The notes beneath the pieces are model-generated. The model saw nothing but the letters and a program-made list of their open reading frames with translations. It was not told the origin of the DNA and did no database searches. From Anoplopoma fimbria (Eukaryota; Chordata; Actinopteri; Perciformes; Anoplopomatidae), in NCBI RefSeq assembly GCF_027596085.1, contig NC_072450.1:5045236-5109235 (forward strand): a stretch of 64,000 nucleotides of DNA. Reading direction: 5' to 3'. Made by a program: the position numbers and the translations under genes. Below are positions 38,054 through 49,575 of the stretch, one piece after another. Numbering within the stretch: position 1 is the stretch's first letter; the number at the start of each line of letters is the position of its first letter.

Positions 38054-39804
38054 CCCACTTGAACCACTTGAACCGTCAGTAGACTATAATTTCCATCCAT
38101 TACCCAGTGCTGTGAATGTACATTAACCTTCACTGCTTGTTGCTGAGGGAAAAAAATAAAATGCTTCTGTATGTATTCTTTCAAATGCTGCAGTGGCTTT
38201 TGAAATGTAGATAAATCAGAACGCATTCTGAATGATGGGGATGATAATGACAGATCAGCTACCAACGACCTCTTTGACAAAAACAGAGCAGTCTCAGCAG
38301 ACAGCAACAACAGAACTGGAGCAGAGACGAACGCTGTGACACAATAAATATATTGATAAAAAGGACCAACCACTGAGCTCTCTCTCTGTGTTTTTCTTAT
38401 ATGATCTAAGCATTGTGTGTAAACCTGTATTATTTATGATGCCTGTTCTTCTGTTCAATCCAAAACCAATAATTTCCCATTCTCTGATCCCTCTAATATT
38501 CTGCGTGTAATGCCTCTGAGCACTTTCGTTCATTCCATAGTGTGCCAATTAAAAACTGCAGCAAAGAATGAAATCGGCGAATGAATGGATTGCTGGTGGC
38601 AGCCTGATGATGAGAGAAGTAGTCTATGTCTGAGAGCTGAATCCCAATAAACCTAAGTCTGAGGGAAAAAAAAAAAAGGTGGGGAAGGTGAACATGTAAC
38701 CCCCTCCCCATTCCTCCCCCTGATAACTATAGAGCAAGCACCAAAGTAACTGCTTCAGTGGAGCTGTTCAATAGAAGACCATGTGATCTGTGAAGGGCAG
38801 CTCCCCAGTGTGGAAGAGTGTAACTGGATGAATGGGAAACATGGCGTTGCAGGGAAAGATAGTGTCTGCTTAGCAACTCTGTTTAATAAAAGTTAAAAAA
38901 AAAAAACACAACAGCAGCTTGGAGGCAAGGAAAATAAATGAATTCTAAGATAACATTTTCATCTCCCTCCGTCTGAATGACATGCATGCCTGACATTTAA
39001 ACTCTGTGTACTGTAGCTATTGCAATCAATGAACTTGGAAGGATTTCTATAATGATAAAGACTCTTGGCAGGTAAAAATGTCTGTTTATCATTAGCAGAG
39101 GAAGATTCAAATGTAAAATGTCAAACGAATGTGTTTGTAATGCAAAAACTGTCCAGGATCAAGACAAAAATTGGATCCAACCATATTCTTGGTATTGTTT
39201 TTATTGATATTTGCACTTGCTCGCAGAAAAAACGCTATTTTAGTCCCCTCATGTCTGTGTTTCTACATATGAAAGAGTTTTTTTTCTTGAGCTTACTGTT
39301 GTTAACTGTTGGAAATGATTTGCTATATGTTAACTGTTGATGAAAATGTAAGGTTCTTCTTTCACAACAGACTGGAATTACAACTTAGTATCATTATGTT
39401 ATTTGACTGCGATGATCAGTGTCCTCATTTAAATCATTTAAATTCTATGTCGGCGTGTCTCATGACATCAAAACTCTGGCTTTATTAAAATACTGAATGA
39501 TTCAGCACTGGAGCAAAATACTCCATTGGAATATTAAAACTGTGTAAAACCCAGCAAGTCCAATAACACATGTAAATATTTGTATAACACAACGTGCCAC
39601 AACACTCATCTTCCTTGTTGACTTTGCATCTTTATATTATTATTCCCATTAGTAATAATTATGCTGTGATGAATGCGGCCTTAAAAGATAATTAATATGA
39701 CTGCCTTGCGGTTATATGTGTCCATAATGTAATTGCTTACATTGTCGTGAAACTGTCATAATTAGCAAATTCATTATGAGTTATGAGCAAAAACATGTTT
39801 TGTT
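38054..39804. other. Non-coding, no recognised feature
   Basis: An A run at 38668-38679 and another at 38897-38906. No gene recognised. Confidence 0.5.
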
Positions 39805-40065
39805 AGGCCACAGTGACCTTTGACAACCAAACAGTTTAACCTTGATTCCAAGTGGACATTTCTGCCAGTAAATGAACTTCCCATTTCCGAGATTCTGAGT
39901 GTGATCACAGTGACCTTGACTTTTGACGAACAAAATCTAGTCAATTTATCCTGGATTCGAGGTGGGCATTGGTGCAACATTTAAAGGAATTTCCCTCCAG
40001 GCGTTCCTGAGAAATCACATTTGTACAGAAAACCCGAAAACATGATGCCTCCGTCCACGGCTGTA
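39805..40065 (+). repeat. Teleost repeat ending in 'cccgaaaacatgatgcctcc', copy 2
   Basis: Two tandem-like 'cagtgacctt' blocks (39810 and 39908), then 'ttccaagtggacatttctgc', 'ggaatttccctccaggcgtt', 'cctgagaaatcac' and the tail 'acccgaaaacatgatgcctc'. Same family as 18291-18535 and, inverted, 41660-41900. Best preserved copy here. Confidence 0.75.
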
Positions 40066-40190
40066 GCATAAAAAGCAAGAAATTTGAGAATTAAGATGTG
40101 TCAAGAAGTGTAGAACAATATTGAAATGGAAATAAAATTGCTACTTTGAAGTTCTGGGCTTCACATTTACAGTTAAAACGTGTTAAGCTT
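40066..40190. other. Spacer before the hAT element
   Basis: Nothing recognised. Confidence 0.5.
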
Positions 40191-40564
40191 TAATAGTAGA
40201 GCTGCAATGATTGATTGGTTGATCTACAGATAAATGAATCAACAACTTGTATAAGTCTGAGGTTGGATCTGTTATCAGTTAATTGAAATTTCTAATGCAA
40301 AAAACGCCAAATATTCTATGGTTCCAGCTTTTCCAATATGAGGATGTTCTCAGTTTGATATCATTGCTAACTCTGTATATTTGGGTTTTGGTCTGTTGGT
40401 TGAACAAAATAAGACATTTTACGGCATCAGCAAAGTCTCTGGGGAAATGCCAAGGGCATTTCTCACTTTTTTTTCTGTCACTTTCTAAACCAAGCGAATA
40501 ATCACGTAGTAATTAGCAGATTAATATGTAATGAAAATAATTACTATTTGCAGCTCTAATAGTA
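40191..40564. mobile_element. hAT-type non-autonomous element with 8-bp target duplication
   Basis: Element 40199-40556 is flanked by TAATAGTA at 40191-40198 and again at 40557-40564, a perfect 8-bp direct repeat. Its ends are GAGCTGCAA and TTGCAGCTC, an inverted pair. An 8-bp target duplication is the hallmark of the hAT superfamily. At 358 bp with no transposase frame it is a MITE. The interior has 'aataagacattttacgg' and 'gcagattaatatgtaatgaa', shared in degenerate form with 11420-11637, 14165-14375 and, inverted, 1510-1735. Confidence 0.88.
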
Positions 40565-41659
40565 ATCAGCCTCACTGTAATGACTGTTTGAACTGATTTG
40601 TTTGTTAGGATCTCAGAGTCTTTCAGTAACTTCATGTCTCAACTGAACGAATGGAATCAGAAAGTACAAATAAAAAGACCCAATTTAAACTAGAGTGCAC
40701 TGACACATATGTAACAGTCAAACTGGATTAATCATATAAAGCATGCAAGTTAAATACACATTGACTTAAATCTAAATGCCATGACTTACATCTACGTTAA
40801 AGAACATATGAAAGGCCCCGAACAGTCAGTCCACATACATTAAGAAATAACTGATGCGTTCTCCTTCAGCTTCAAATGGGAAAGCTGCTCATCAAACAAC
40901 AACAGAGGCATTTGATATGCGGCGCCCAGCTATTGTTTATTACGGTTATACAGCCCACACGTCACTGTAAAACAAAAAGCCAAGCCTTCCACTAATGACT
41001 CATCACTGACAGGAACATGAGCATCATGTTTACAGGGACTGAGCAATTAAGTGCCCGCCCATTACAACAGAGACTGCGACAACTCAACACTAATATCAAA
41101 ACTGACAGCAGCAAAGGAGTTATAGGTATAAAGTGCTGGTTGATACAACAATGAAGATTCACATAAAAACTAAAGCTTGCTTAAATCAACTGCTATATTA
41201 AATGTGAGTAGCAAAGACACACAACAAGTAAAACCATACCATGAGCAGGAATAGAAAGTGGAAAAATATCTTGGGATACAGATGTTTTGATAACAATTGG
41301 ACACTTTTAAATGAATCAATTGTTGTATATTTACATTAATTAAATGAATGTATGTAATGTGTAAGTTGCTGCTTGTAGTAGAGTGTTTAAGGATCTTTCA
41401 GCTCTTTGTTTTGGTTTACCAGACAGCAAACGCAGCAAGTAGATGTTGTGCAGCAAGTAGATGTTGTTAAAAAAATAAAATATTAAAACCCGCTCTACGC
41501 TACCTGCCCAGCGGCACAATGCATCAGATAAAGATGCAATTGAATATCGAGCAAGCTAAAGAGTTCCCGGATAAATGGAGACCAGACCACAGCTAAAAGG
41601 GTAGTAAACATTTGACGGATGGCCAGTAACAAATAAAAGTTAATGTTGCTTTGTCTCTT
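40565..41659. other. Non-coding, short tandem duplication
   Basis: An 18-bp unit 'cagcaagtagatgttgtg' is present twice in tandem around 41434-41469. Nothing else recognised. Confidence 0.6.
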
Positions 41660-41900
41660 TTACTCAGGAACACCTGGAGGGGAATTCTTCAAATTAGGCT
41701 CAAACGTCCACCTGGACTCAAGAATGAACTGATAAGATTTTACTGGTCAAAGGACACAATGACCTCCCATCTGTCCAATTCTCCTGAATGTGAAGTCAAA
41801 GGGGTGCCTTGTGCAAACTTCTACAACGTTTGGACGTGCACTCAAGGATGAATTGATTATGATTTGGGTGGGCAAAGGTCTCTGTGACATCACAAAAAAA
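41660..41900 (-). repeat. Teleost repeat, copy 3 (minus)
   Basis: On the minus strand: 'cagagacctttgcccaccca', 'aattcatccttgagtgcacg', 'tgtcctttgacca', 'cttgagtccaggtggacg', 'cctaatttgaagaattcccc', 'tccaggtgttcctgag'. Same family and block order as 39805-40065 in opposite orientation, with the block pair repeated. Confidence 0.75.
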
Positions 41901-44900
41901 CTATTTCTTGGTTAGTGGCGAAAACGGCGTCACAATCCACGGTGGCAGGATGGCATTTCCTGGAAGCCACTCTACGGTGTCCCTCAGGTTAACATTGTTA
42001 GCCGAGTCGGCACCGTTACCCTTGTACGCGCTGTTAGCGTTGTTGGCGCTGTTAGTGGCTAACTGCCCGCTAAGCCATCTCCATGTTGAATCATAGATGT
42101 GCTTTGAATATCGTTTATTACCACTTTAACATACTTTTGTGTTTCATTTTTTGTTCTTATAAAACTAATACACTTTGTGTAGACTATGACTTTTAATATA
42201 ATTGTGCATCTTTACATGTATGTTAAGTTGCCAGTTTATTAGGTACACCTAGCTAAAACTAATGCAGTCTAATACAACAGTCCTGAAGATAATCCTATCT
42301 TCAGGAAGTTACTTCTTTTCAGTTTTTGTTGAAACTGTTTCAGAGATATCTATTGTCTGATTTGTTTGACCACAATGGTGAAGATCATTTGAAATATGCA
42401 GTTCATCTGAAGTGAGTCAGTGTTATAAGCAGCAGTCTGTTTTTAGCTGGTGATAATGTGAAGGCAAGTTTCTGTTTTTAAGCCTATTAAGATCAAGTTT
42501 ATCGCAGGTCTGAAAACATCACTGTTCAACCCTTAATACATTGTCTTTTACTATAAAAAATACCAAAACACTACATTGTATTATGAGACAATGCCAGCCA
42601 GCTAATATGTTAATTTGTGATGACACCCTCCATCATAACATCCCCGACATGCTCCTTTACCAAGCAAATATTCATTCTGCCATATGCCACATTACAAGAT
42701 GATGCCATCCAATGATAAAACCTTGTGTTCCAGGAAGCGCGATAACAAAGCAATCAAAGCAGCGACACACACCTTCAGTGTTTGAAGAGTAAACACTACT
42801 GTCATTTCCAATGTTCTTCTGAGAGCGATGTGAGAAACGGCACAGTACCTGAAATGTGGCCCTGAATATAAAATGTCTGGCCACTCTTCAACCCTGCGCT
42901 GATCGTGGTGCGTTTAATTACTTTCTCATTTGTAGGAGCCACCCAAGGTTCTGTTTATTGTGGCCCACTTCATTACTGGCATGTGTTCAACGCGGTTGCC
43001 ATGGTGTGACCATTATGTCATGTCCTTTGAATTTCAATTCTCATCCAGTCAGATTTATTAGCTGAGGACATTACCAGAAGCAAAATATAATCTTTTTCCC
43101 CATCTTGAGGAGACCACATACTCCGGGAAGTCATATTTATAATGATGTCTCTGCTTTACTCAGGATGTCATTTGATGGAATGAAATACAGAGTGCTAATG
43201 TGACATCGTGCCAATTTCTTTTTTTTTTTTTTTTCGTTTAACTTCCACACATACAAATGTTTTATGTCGCGAGGCCCAATCGTGACACAGATCAATGCGG
43301 TCGCACATTAAAAGTCACTCGGAGGTCGCCCCCTTGAACGGTAATTAAACAGATGCCCATCATGTGAGGTGGCCCATCACTACAGTCAGGCCCTTTAAAC
43401 CACTTTCTGCCAAAACCGCGTTTACACAAGGGGTGTCCGCTCAAACATGCTTCCACGACGTCTTTGGGTTTAAATAAAGCACCAGTTCATTTAGATAACG
43501 ACGGAGCCCTCACTCAATAGCAATCGAGGCAAATGGAAACGGAACCTCACTTAAGGGAAGGAAATATAGGAGAGCTTTTTGTTCACCCAAGTGCTAAACA
43601 ATGCCCAGGGTTAAGAGGCAGAACATTTCCATTTGGTCATTACCCTGCTAACCATTTACACTCCATCAGTGTATAGATTGACATTGCCATCTCACCCATC
43701 CCGTTCAATACTTAGGTCTAATTCCACAACTGTTCCACTCTTGACCCTCCAGTCAATTCTCAGTTTCCCAATGCGGGAGACAATATTTGTGAGCGGCTCG
43801 ACTCAGGATGTTTCCTGTGGGCATTATAAAGTGCAAAGCGAAACAAAATTCAGCCCGCGGGTGCTCGCTCAATGAGACATCATGTGGAGTTTTCTCTCTG
43901 CGGCTGTGCATCTTGTTTGGATTTCCCCGCTGTCACTTGGAAGAACGTATTGATCGGATGCAAATGATGATCTGTGGAATGTTTTCAACTCAGCAAACAT
44001 GTGACGGATTGAGACAAAGAAGGCATCCGGCGTTACGATGAGTGAGTGGGGAAGCCGAGCAGGTTTTCTGCAGTCTCACAAATGAGACGCTCCATCCTTG
44101 AAAACGCTTTCTGTTACACATAAATGTAAATAATGGTGGCCTGTTTCTGCACACATTGAGATGAAATGATGATACAATATTTGTGTGTGATTGCTGAAAG
44201 TGTCATGACTGGATAATCATACTGCTGTGACAAAATGTTATCGTACAGGGAAAATGCCCAAGGTCAACAACGCCCCGTAGGATTCCTGTCTCCGTCGTTA
44301 ACTGTTACATCTCATAAACAATTTTCCTTTTCATGTCCGACCCTATGTAACATTAAAGACTCCATTTAATGCATTATATGTTCACATCCACAGGCAGATA
44401 TTAAGATAAAGCGATAGAGCTGCGTCTGGCGCTTTATGTATAATGCAAGGCTCTCTGAAGTCCTTTTAATTGCCGTCCAAAATACTCATAAATATTTGAT
44501 GTTGTGGAGATTCCCAACCGATATCACCGTCTCCAAGAGGAGTCTGCTAAGGTAAGAGACATCAAAGAATGGTGTCATGAAAATGTGTCATATATGTTCC
44601 AAGAAAGAAAAAGAAAAAAACGCCCTGAAAGGGAATATTTGAAGAGTGTTAAAAATTGTGGGGCTGTTTGATCTGCATGGAGAAGAGAAAACAAGCCGAA
44701 TGCAGAAGAGCGGCCTTACTGATGTAGCCCCCGCAACCCTGACCCAGAGGTTGGATAGTCATATCTCATGGGACTAGTGTCAATGCAGCCTTGTGTTCTG
44801 GCTGAGTACCAATTGATTTCCGCAATGACACATAGCCCTGCACCACTATAATGTGGCCTATGAGTAATCCACTCCACTCATTAACATTAAATCCATCTTA

Positions 44901-45992
44901 ATCAAGCACTCATAAGAGCAGCCAAATCACATATTAAACATTTTACAGAGATCAAGGAAAAATATAATCTCTATCAATTAGAATTGTGAATTCTTATTGA
45001 ATGTGTTATTTGGATTGTATATCCATGTTTCAGCATCCATTATGACACTGAGTAAGCCTATGGAGATGCCTTTTTTTGGATTTGAAAGCTATAAAACAGA
45101 ATTAAGTGCAGACCAAAGCAGAACAAAATGCTGCTATCAAGCATAAAAATTGAAATGGTTCCTATTTCATTAATTCTTCGTTCCTTAAGGCGACTCTATC
45201 AGGTCACACAATGGAGGGCTGCGGTTAACATATGAAATGGATCCTCTCATGCACTGCTGATGTGATGATAGTGAATCAAGCAAAGCGAGGCAGAGCAATG
45301 GACGAGACAGCTGGAGTCACAATTCATTTTTTTCCTGCTGCGGGTACACCTAGCAGTCAATCGGCTCAGCGTTACACTATTACGGCAAGAAATGAGGATG
45401 TCACAAATGATAAGACCTTGACCTGCAGGATAACAACAAAAGCATTCTGACAGGAGTTTGAGGAACCAATCAGCTCAGAAAAACAAACACAAAAGAAAAA
45501 GGTTTAGATGGCTCGAAAGCAGCATTCCTCCGGCTTTGCTTGTGTTTTGTTTAGAAAAGAAAGAATAAAAGTGAATATCTCCAAACTATTTTCAGATTGC
45601 AATAAGGTACCTCCAAAGAAAAAAGCTAAAGTCTAGAACTCTGTACTGCATTCAATAATTTGACCGTGTCAGCAACAATAAAAACCAATTTCAAATGCAT
45701 CACTACCAGCTGGTATTGCCTCAGCAGAACCACTCTAGGGCGGCGCTACATCAAAAGGCAACATATAGTAGGGCACTGTAGTCGCTAATTACTGCTGGAT
45801 ATTGAAAGCATAACTTATTCTGTGTTTTAAAGGGGAGACAAAATATCAACCACTGCAGGAGGAGTGGAACAATGATGGAGCGGACAAGTGATCAACTGCT
45901 TTGACCTTTTATTGGATCCAACCATGGACGCTTGTATTGGATGAAATAACATTTAGCTTGTCCTTGTAGATGCATAATTCTTTTAATTAAAA
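41901..45992. other. Long non-coding stretch
   Basis: 42000-42060 is enriched in 'gctgttagcg'-like words and may be a small repeat. A 16-base T run lies at about 43219-43234. Frames 43633-43875 and 43808-44041 have no known content. 43.1-45.5 kb is mostly unique-looking. Confidence 0.45.
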
Positions 45993-46095
45993 TTAGGGAT
46001 GCACCGATGGCACTTTTTCAGTCCTGATAGCGATACCTGAGCGTTGGGTATTGGCCAGTACTGAGTACAGATCCGATATCAGTGTTTAATTAGTA
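45993..46095 (+). mobile_element. hAT-like element end ('agggatgcaccgat')
   Basis: 'ttagggatgcaccgatggca' followed by degenerate 'gataccgat'-like words ('gtattggccagtactgag', 'cagatccgatatcagtg') resembles one end of a widespread fish hAT MITE. The matching inverted end was not found downstream. Confidence 0.55.
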
Positions 46096-47768
46096 AGATG
46101 AGTGCCTCACTGCGTGGAAGTTACTGGGAGCATCATTCTATGTGTAAGAAAACATTGACTTAAACATTGCTTTTCTTAAACAGAATGTCCATGGCCATTT
46201 GATTTCAGCCATAAAACCATAAAAAGCCCTAAAACTGCACAACATCTTTGTTGTTAGCTCCATCAGATGTAGTTAAACCCATGCTTGTGGAGGGCGCATA
46301 CATGAAATCACTCCGTCAGATCAACATGTGACCAACATCTTCCCTAAAAGTAATAAAAATCAAAAAATCCTATTACAAGCACTTGTTTTTTCTTTACTTT
46401 TACCTTGATGACAACTGAGAAATCTCCATCGAAGAAGCTCCGATGAATACATGAATATTAAACACCCCAAACATCCCAGATTACAGCCTCAAAAGTGACT
46501 GGAGCTCAATCAACAGATGAAGTGACTCAAAATGACCTTTTCTTGTTACACTAACTTGTAATCACAGCCTTTTCAGTATTTGAATCCCCCCCGAATTGTT
46601 GCAATTTTTCCCCCAATTACAACAATCTCTGATTAGCTGGTCATTCTTGTGGGAAAATCAGGCACATGTGGCTTTGCAGATCTGTTAAGGGACTGGCACA
46701 TTTTATTTTATTTCATTTTTGTCCTTATTTCAGGTCATAGAGGTACCCCATTTACCTGGAAAAACCTCTCAGCCCTTAACAAGTACAACCTTTCTGAGTG
46801 GAGTTTTAGAAACAAACTAAGAAAACCACTGATGATCTGGTAATTACCTTTCATGACATCCCCTCCTCGAGAGGTAGCAAACAATCTGTGCTGACCTGCC
46901 AAATTACCTGCGCAATGCCTCCCTCTCCAATTAGCATCAGAAAGATCACCTGAATGGCTGATGATGCTGCACACTATTTAGACATAAACCCCGGGACACA
47001 GACTGGCTTCAAATGAATCAAACTTCAACGAGCACTTTATTAGTTCCACAGCTAAAAAAAAAAGATAGCTTCTCTGTGTGCATAATCAAAACAACGAGAC
47101 TGAGATAAAGCAGACTGGACGTTGCCTGAAGGTTATTCATGTATTAGGTTATTTATGTATTGGCTATATGTGTGCATTAAAGGTTTAGGTGTATTTTGGT
47201 GCTTTATACATCCATATAGCTCCTAGTTATAAGACTCGTACATCATCAGTGAACTTATCTGGCATTGGAATATCAGTAAAATGAAGATAATAACCTTTAT
47301 TTCTTTCTTAACAAATCTCTATCTTGTGTTAATCCTGAGACAAAATAAATAACTCACATAGTAGCGATCCATGTGTTCGGTCCACAATGGAGGGAAACGT
47401 TGGGTATTTCTCTGTTTATCACTATTGAAAGCCAGCGTTCTCACATTCCTCAGCAACTGCATTCAGCTAATTCGCCCAAAAAAAACCAAAGATGACAACT
47501 GTATCAAAAATGTTTATTTTTTTCTGAGGAGAAACAGGGGAAAAAAAGGCAAGTTTTTATAATGCATGCCTCCCTGCGTGAGATGTCTCCATGTCGGAGT
47601 CAAAGCCTTTGGATTCCCTCTAACAGCTCTCATTAAGGCTCTGGTGTCGGCCACTGTCGGGGAAGAAGGATGATTTTATCAATGATTTAATTAATCATCA
47701 TACTCCCCCTTCTCCACGTTCCCCTCTTATTCAGTCTTCTTGCCCATCACTCTTCCACAGCCTTACAT
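46096..47768. other. Non-coding, no recognised feature
   Basis: No gene or clear repeat recognised. The frames 46735-46974 and 47371-47562 have no known content. Confidence 0.5.
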
Positions 47769-47812
47769 CGCACACACACACACACACATATATATACATA
47801 TATATATATAGA
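47769..47812. repeat. Compound (CA)n(TA)n microsatellite
   Basis: About ten CA units followed by TA units with one AC break. Confidence 0.95.
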
Positions 47813-48062
47813 TAGAAAAAGAGCAGGTGTGTGTCCCTAACACACTGCAACACAAGTAGCCTTGTCCTTTCTCCCGGCTCTCCCCCCCCCCCGACTTCAA
47901 CTTGCTCCCCTCCCAGACCAGCACGCAGCAGAAAAAGTCCCCAAAAAAGCAATGTCACCACTATTAAGGAGGGATCGCATTCAGCGTATCGCCGGCCACA
48001 AAAGGACAACTGTCTCTCAGCCTGCCCAGAACTAACAAAGATAACAGCCTATAATTAAACAG

Positions 48063-48065
<3 letters not shown>

Positions 48066-48108
<43 letters not shown>

Positions 48109-48109
48109 A
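48066..48109. repeat. (CA)n microsatellite
   Basis: About 18 pure CA units, then 'aaacacac' and an A run. It is about 230 bp into the presumed first intron of the minus-strand gene. Confidence 0.96.
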
Positions 48110-48336
48110 AAAAAAGAAAAGCTCTTCCTTTTCCTCCTTTCAAGTCTTTTCAGTCTGAGAGCCTCTGCCCCGCACGAATTAGGGGGCTTGACAGGACATG
48201 AACAAGACCTTCAGATTAGTAATCTAAGATTATCAATAGCACGCTTTGAACACTATACCATCTTTTGTTCCAGAGTCTCTATCAGGGTGAAACTGACAAA
48301 ACCACAGAACCTCCAGCCCCTTCGTTTACCTCTTAC

Positions 48337-48398
48337 CTGGTGTTGAGGCTCAAAGCTGGACAGAGAAGCAGTAAGCAAATAGCTTGGATGAATTTCAT
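48337..48398 (-). CDS. Candidate first coding exon with signal peptide; gene unknown
   Basis: The minus-strand ATG at 48398 opens 20 codons plus 2 bases. The peptide starts MKFIQAICLLLL and continues CPALSLNT: a Lys after Met, a hydrophobic core of about ten residues and small residues near position 16-17. That is the layout of a signal peptide. The exon ends AG|GTAAGA at 48337/48336, a canonical donor, giving a phase-2 junction. The ATG has G at -3. It is the first in-frame ATG; the frame stays open upstream into the simple-sequence 5' leader. A TATA-like element, CRE-like site and CCAAT box lie 270-390 bp upstream. The product would be secreted or membrane-bound. I do not recognise the family, and no second exon was found at lower coordinates, so the first intron would be very long or the gene leaves the window. 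Chance remains possible for so short an exon. Confidence 0.6.
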
Positions 48399-48640
48399 AG
48401 CTGTCTCACACTCCCGTTCCTTCTCCCTTCTCAGATGCTTTTTGCCTTTCCCCCCCGTGTGTGTGTGTCTATCTCTCTCTCTCTCTCTCCATCCCTCTCT
48501 CTCTACCCGACTCTCTAGCTCTCCCACTGGCTGCCTGTGTGTTTTTTCTTTTTTTGCAGCACACACACTCTCACTCACACACACACACACACACAGGAGC
48601 AGACACACAAGCGGCGAGGCAGACAAATGCAACGCAGGGG
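48399..48640 (-). other. Putative 5' leader with (GA)n, (GT)n and a 7-codon uORF
   Basis: Between the presumed start site (about 48640) and the ATG. Minus strand carries (GT)n from 48594 to 48559 with interruptions, (GA)n at 48489-48473 and a G7 run. A short upstream frame starts at ATG 48492 and reads Met, then Glu-Arg repeats, to TAG at 48471-48469. Its length depends directly on the GA tract. No transcript evidence is available. Confidence 0.4.
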
Positions 48641-48800
48641 GCTCAGGCGAGAGGGAGGATCTCTGGCTTTAAATAACACAGGGACATGGACCGACTTGCT
48701 AATGGAAAAGGAGAGGGTGGGGCGGAAATCAAGAGAGGGAGATGTGGGAGTGATATGATGTCAGCGGCCGCTCAGCTTCAGCTATTGGTGGGGAAGGCAT
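48641..48800 (-). promoter_or_regulatory. Putative core and proximal promoter of the minus-strand gene
   Basis: On the minus strand, upstream to downstream: CCAAT at 48788-48784, AGCGGCCGCT palindrome at 48772-48763, CRE-like TGACATCA at 48763-48756, TATA-like TTATTTAAAG at 48676-48667. Order and spacing suit a minus-strand promoter with transcription starting near 48640. All sites are short, and the call rests on their combination with the exon downstream. Confidence 0.45.
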
Positions 48801-48928
48801 TGTGTTTGCCGATGTTTGGTGCGCCTGGTTGTTTGCCCTCAACAATACACGGCTCCATTCATTCCATCCTGGATGTTTACTACCTGCAGTCTGATAGGTG
48901 GAGATGCAGCACAACATTCAGCTGAAAG

Positions 48929-48967
48929 AGGGGGGTGGTTGGGGTCGGTTGGGGTGGTTGGGGTGGG
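48929..48967 (+). other. G-quadruplex-prone tract upstream of the putative promoter
   Basis: Five G runs of three or more: G6, then 'tggttggggtcggttgggg', then 'tggttggggtggg'. Spacing is 5-7 bases. It lies about 290 bp upstream of the presumed start site, with Gs on the non-template side relative to the plus strand. Confidence 0.65.
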
Positions 48968-49424
48968 TCGTCGAGGCCGGTAAAAACACTCAAGGGGGGT
49001 TAACAGTTCAGTGACAGCAAAGTCGCAGTTCAGTTAAGGCGAGATGCTGATTAGTGACGGGGCTCTGTAATTAAATCTGAAAACAAGGTTAGGTTGATAG
49101 AACAGGAACAGTGAAAATTAAACAAAAAACTCTATTATTTTTAATAACCCAAACTAATTGAAATAATAAAGGAAGCTGCAGTATTATATGAAGTTTCTCT
49201 CTTTTTCATTCATTAAGCCCAACTTAATAAATATTCAGTACAGGCTGTTCTCACCATTTGATTACCTATGAAAATGAATGCGGTTATTCTTAGATATCCC
49301 CAAAAATCTACTCATATGTAACTCACTTTATCATAAATAAAGTATAAAGACCATAAAAGCCCACACAGGGCGGGCAGGACGGAGGTGGACTGGTTAAACG
49401 AAAAAACGGTCTTTCAGTAAGTAA
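48968..49424. other. Non-coding, no recognised feature
   Basis: Nothing recognised. Confidence 0.5.
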
Positions 49425-49575
49425 AGCAACTTCCGTAGTTATTTTAACCCAAACAACTATGTTTTCCCAAACCTAACCAAGAAGTTTTGTTGCCTGAACC
49501 AAACCATACTATTTCCTGTGAAGACGGAACTGTATTTTGAAAAGACTGTATGCATGTAACGAGTGGAAATTGACA
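49425..49575 (+). repeat. Interspersed repeat with 'gttttgttgcct' core, copy 2
   Basis: 'cccaaacctaaccaagaag', 'gttttgttgcctgaacc', 'tcctgtgaagacggaactgt' and 'attttgaaaagac' align with 18040-18290. Confidence 0.6.
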
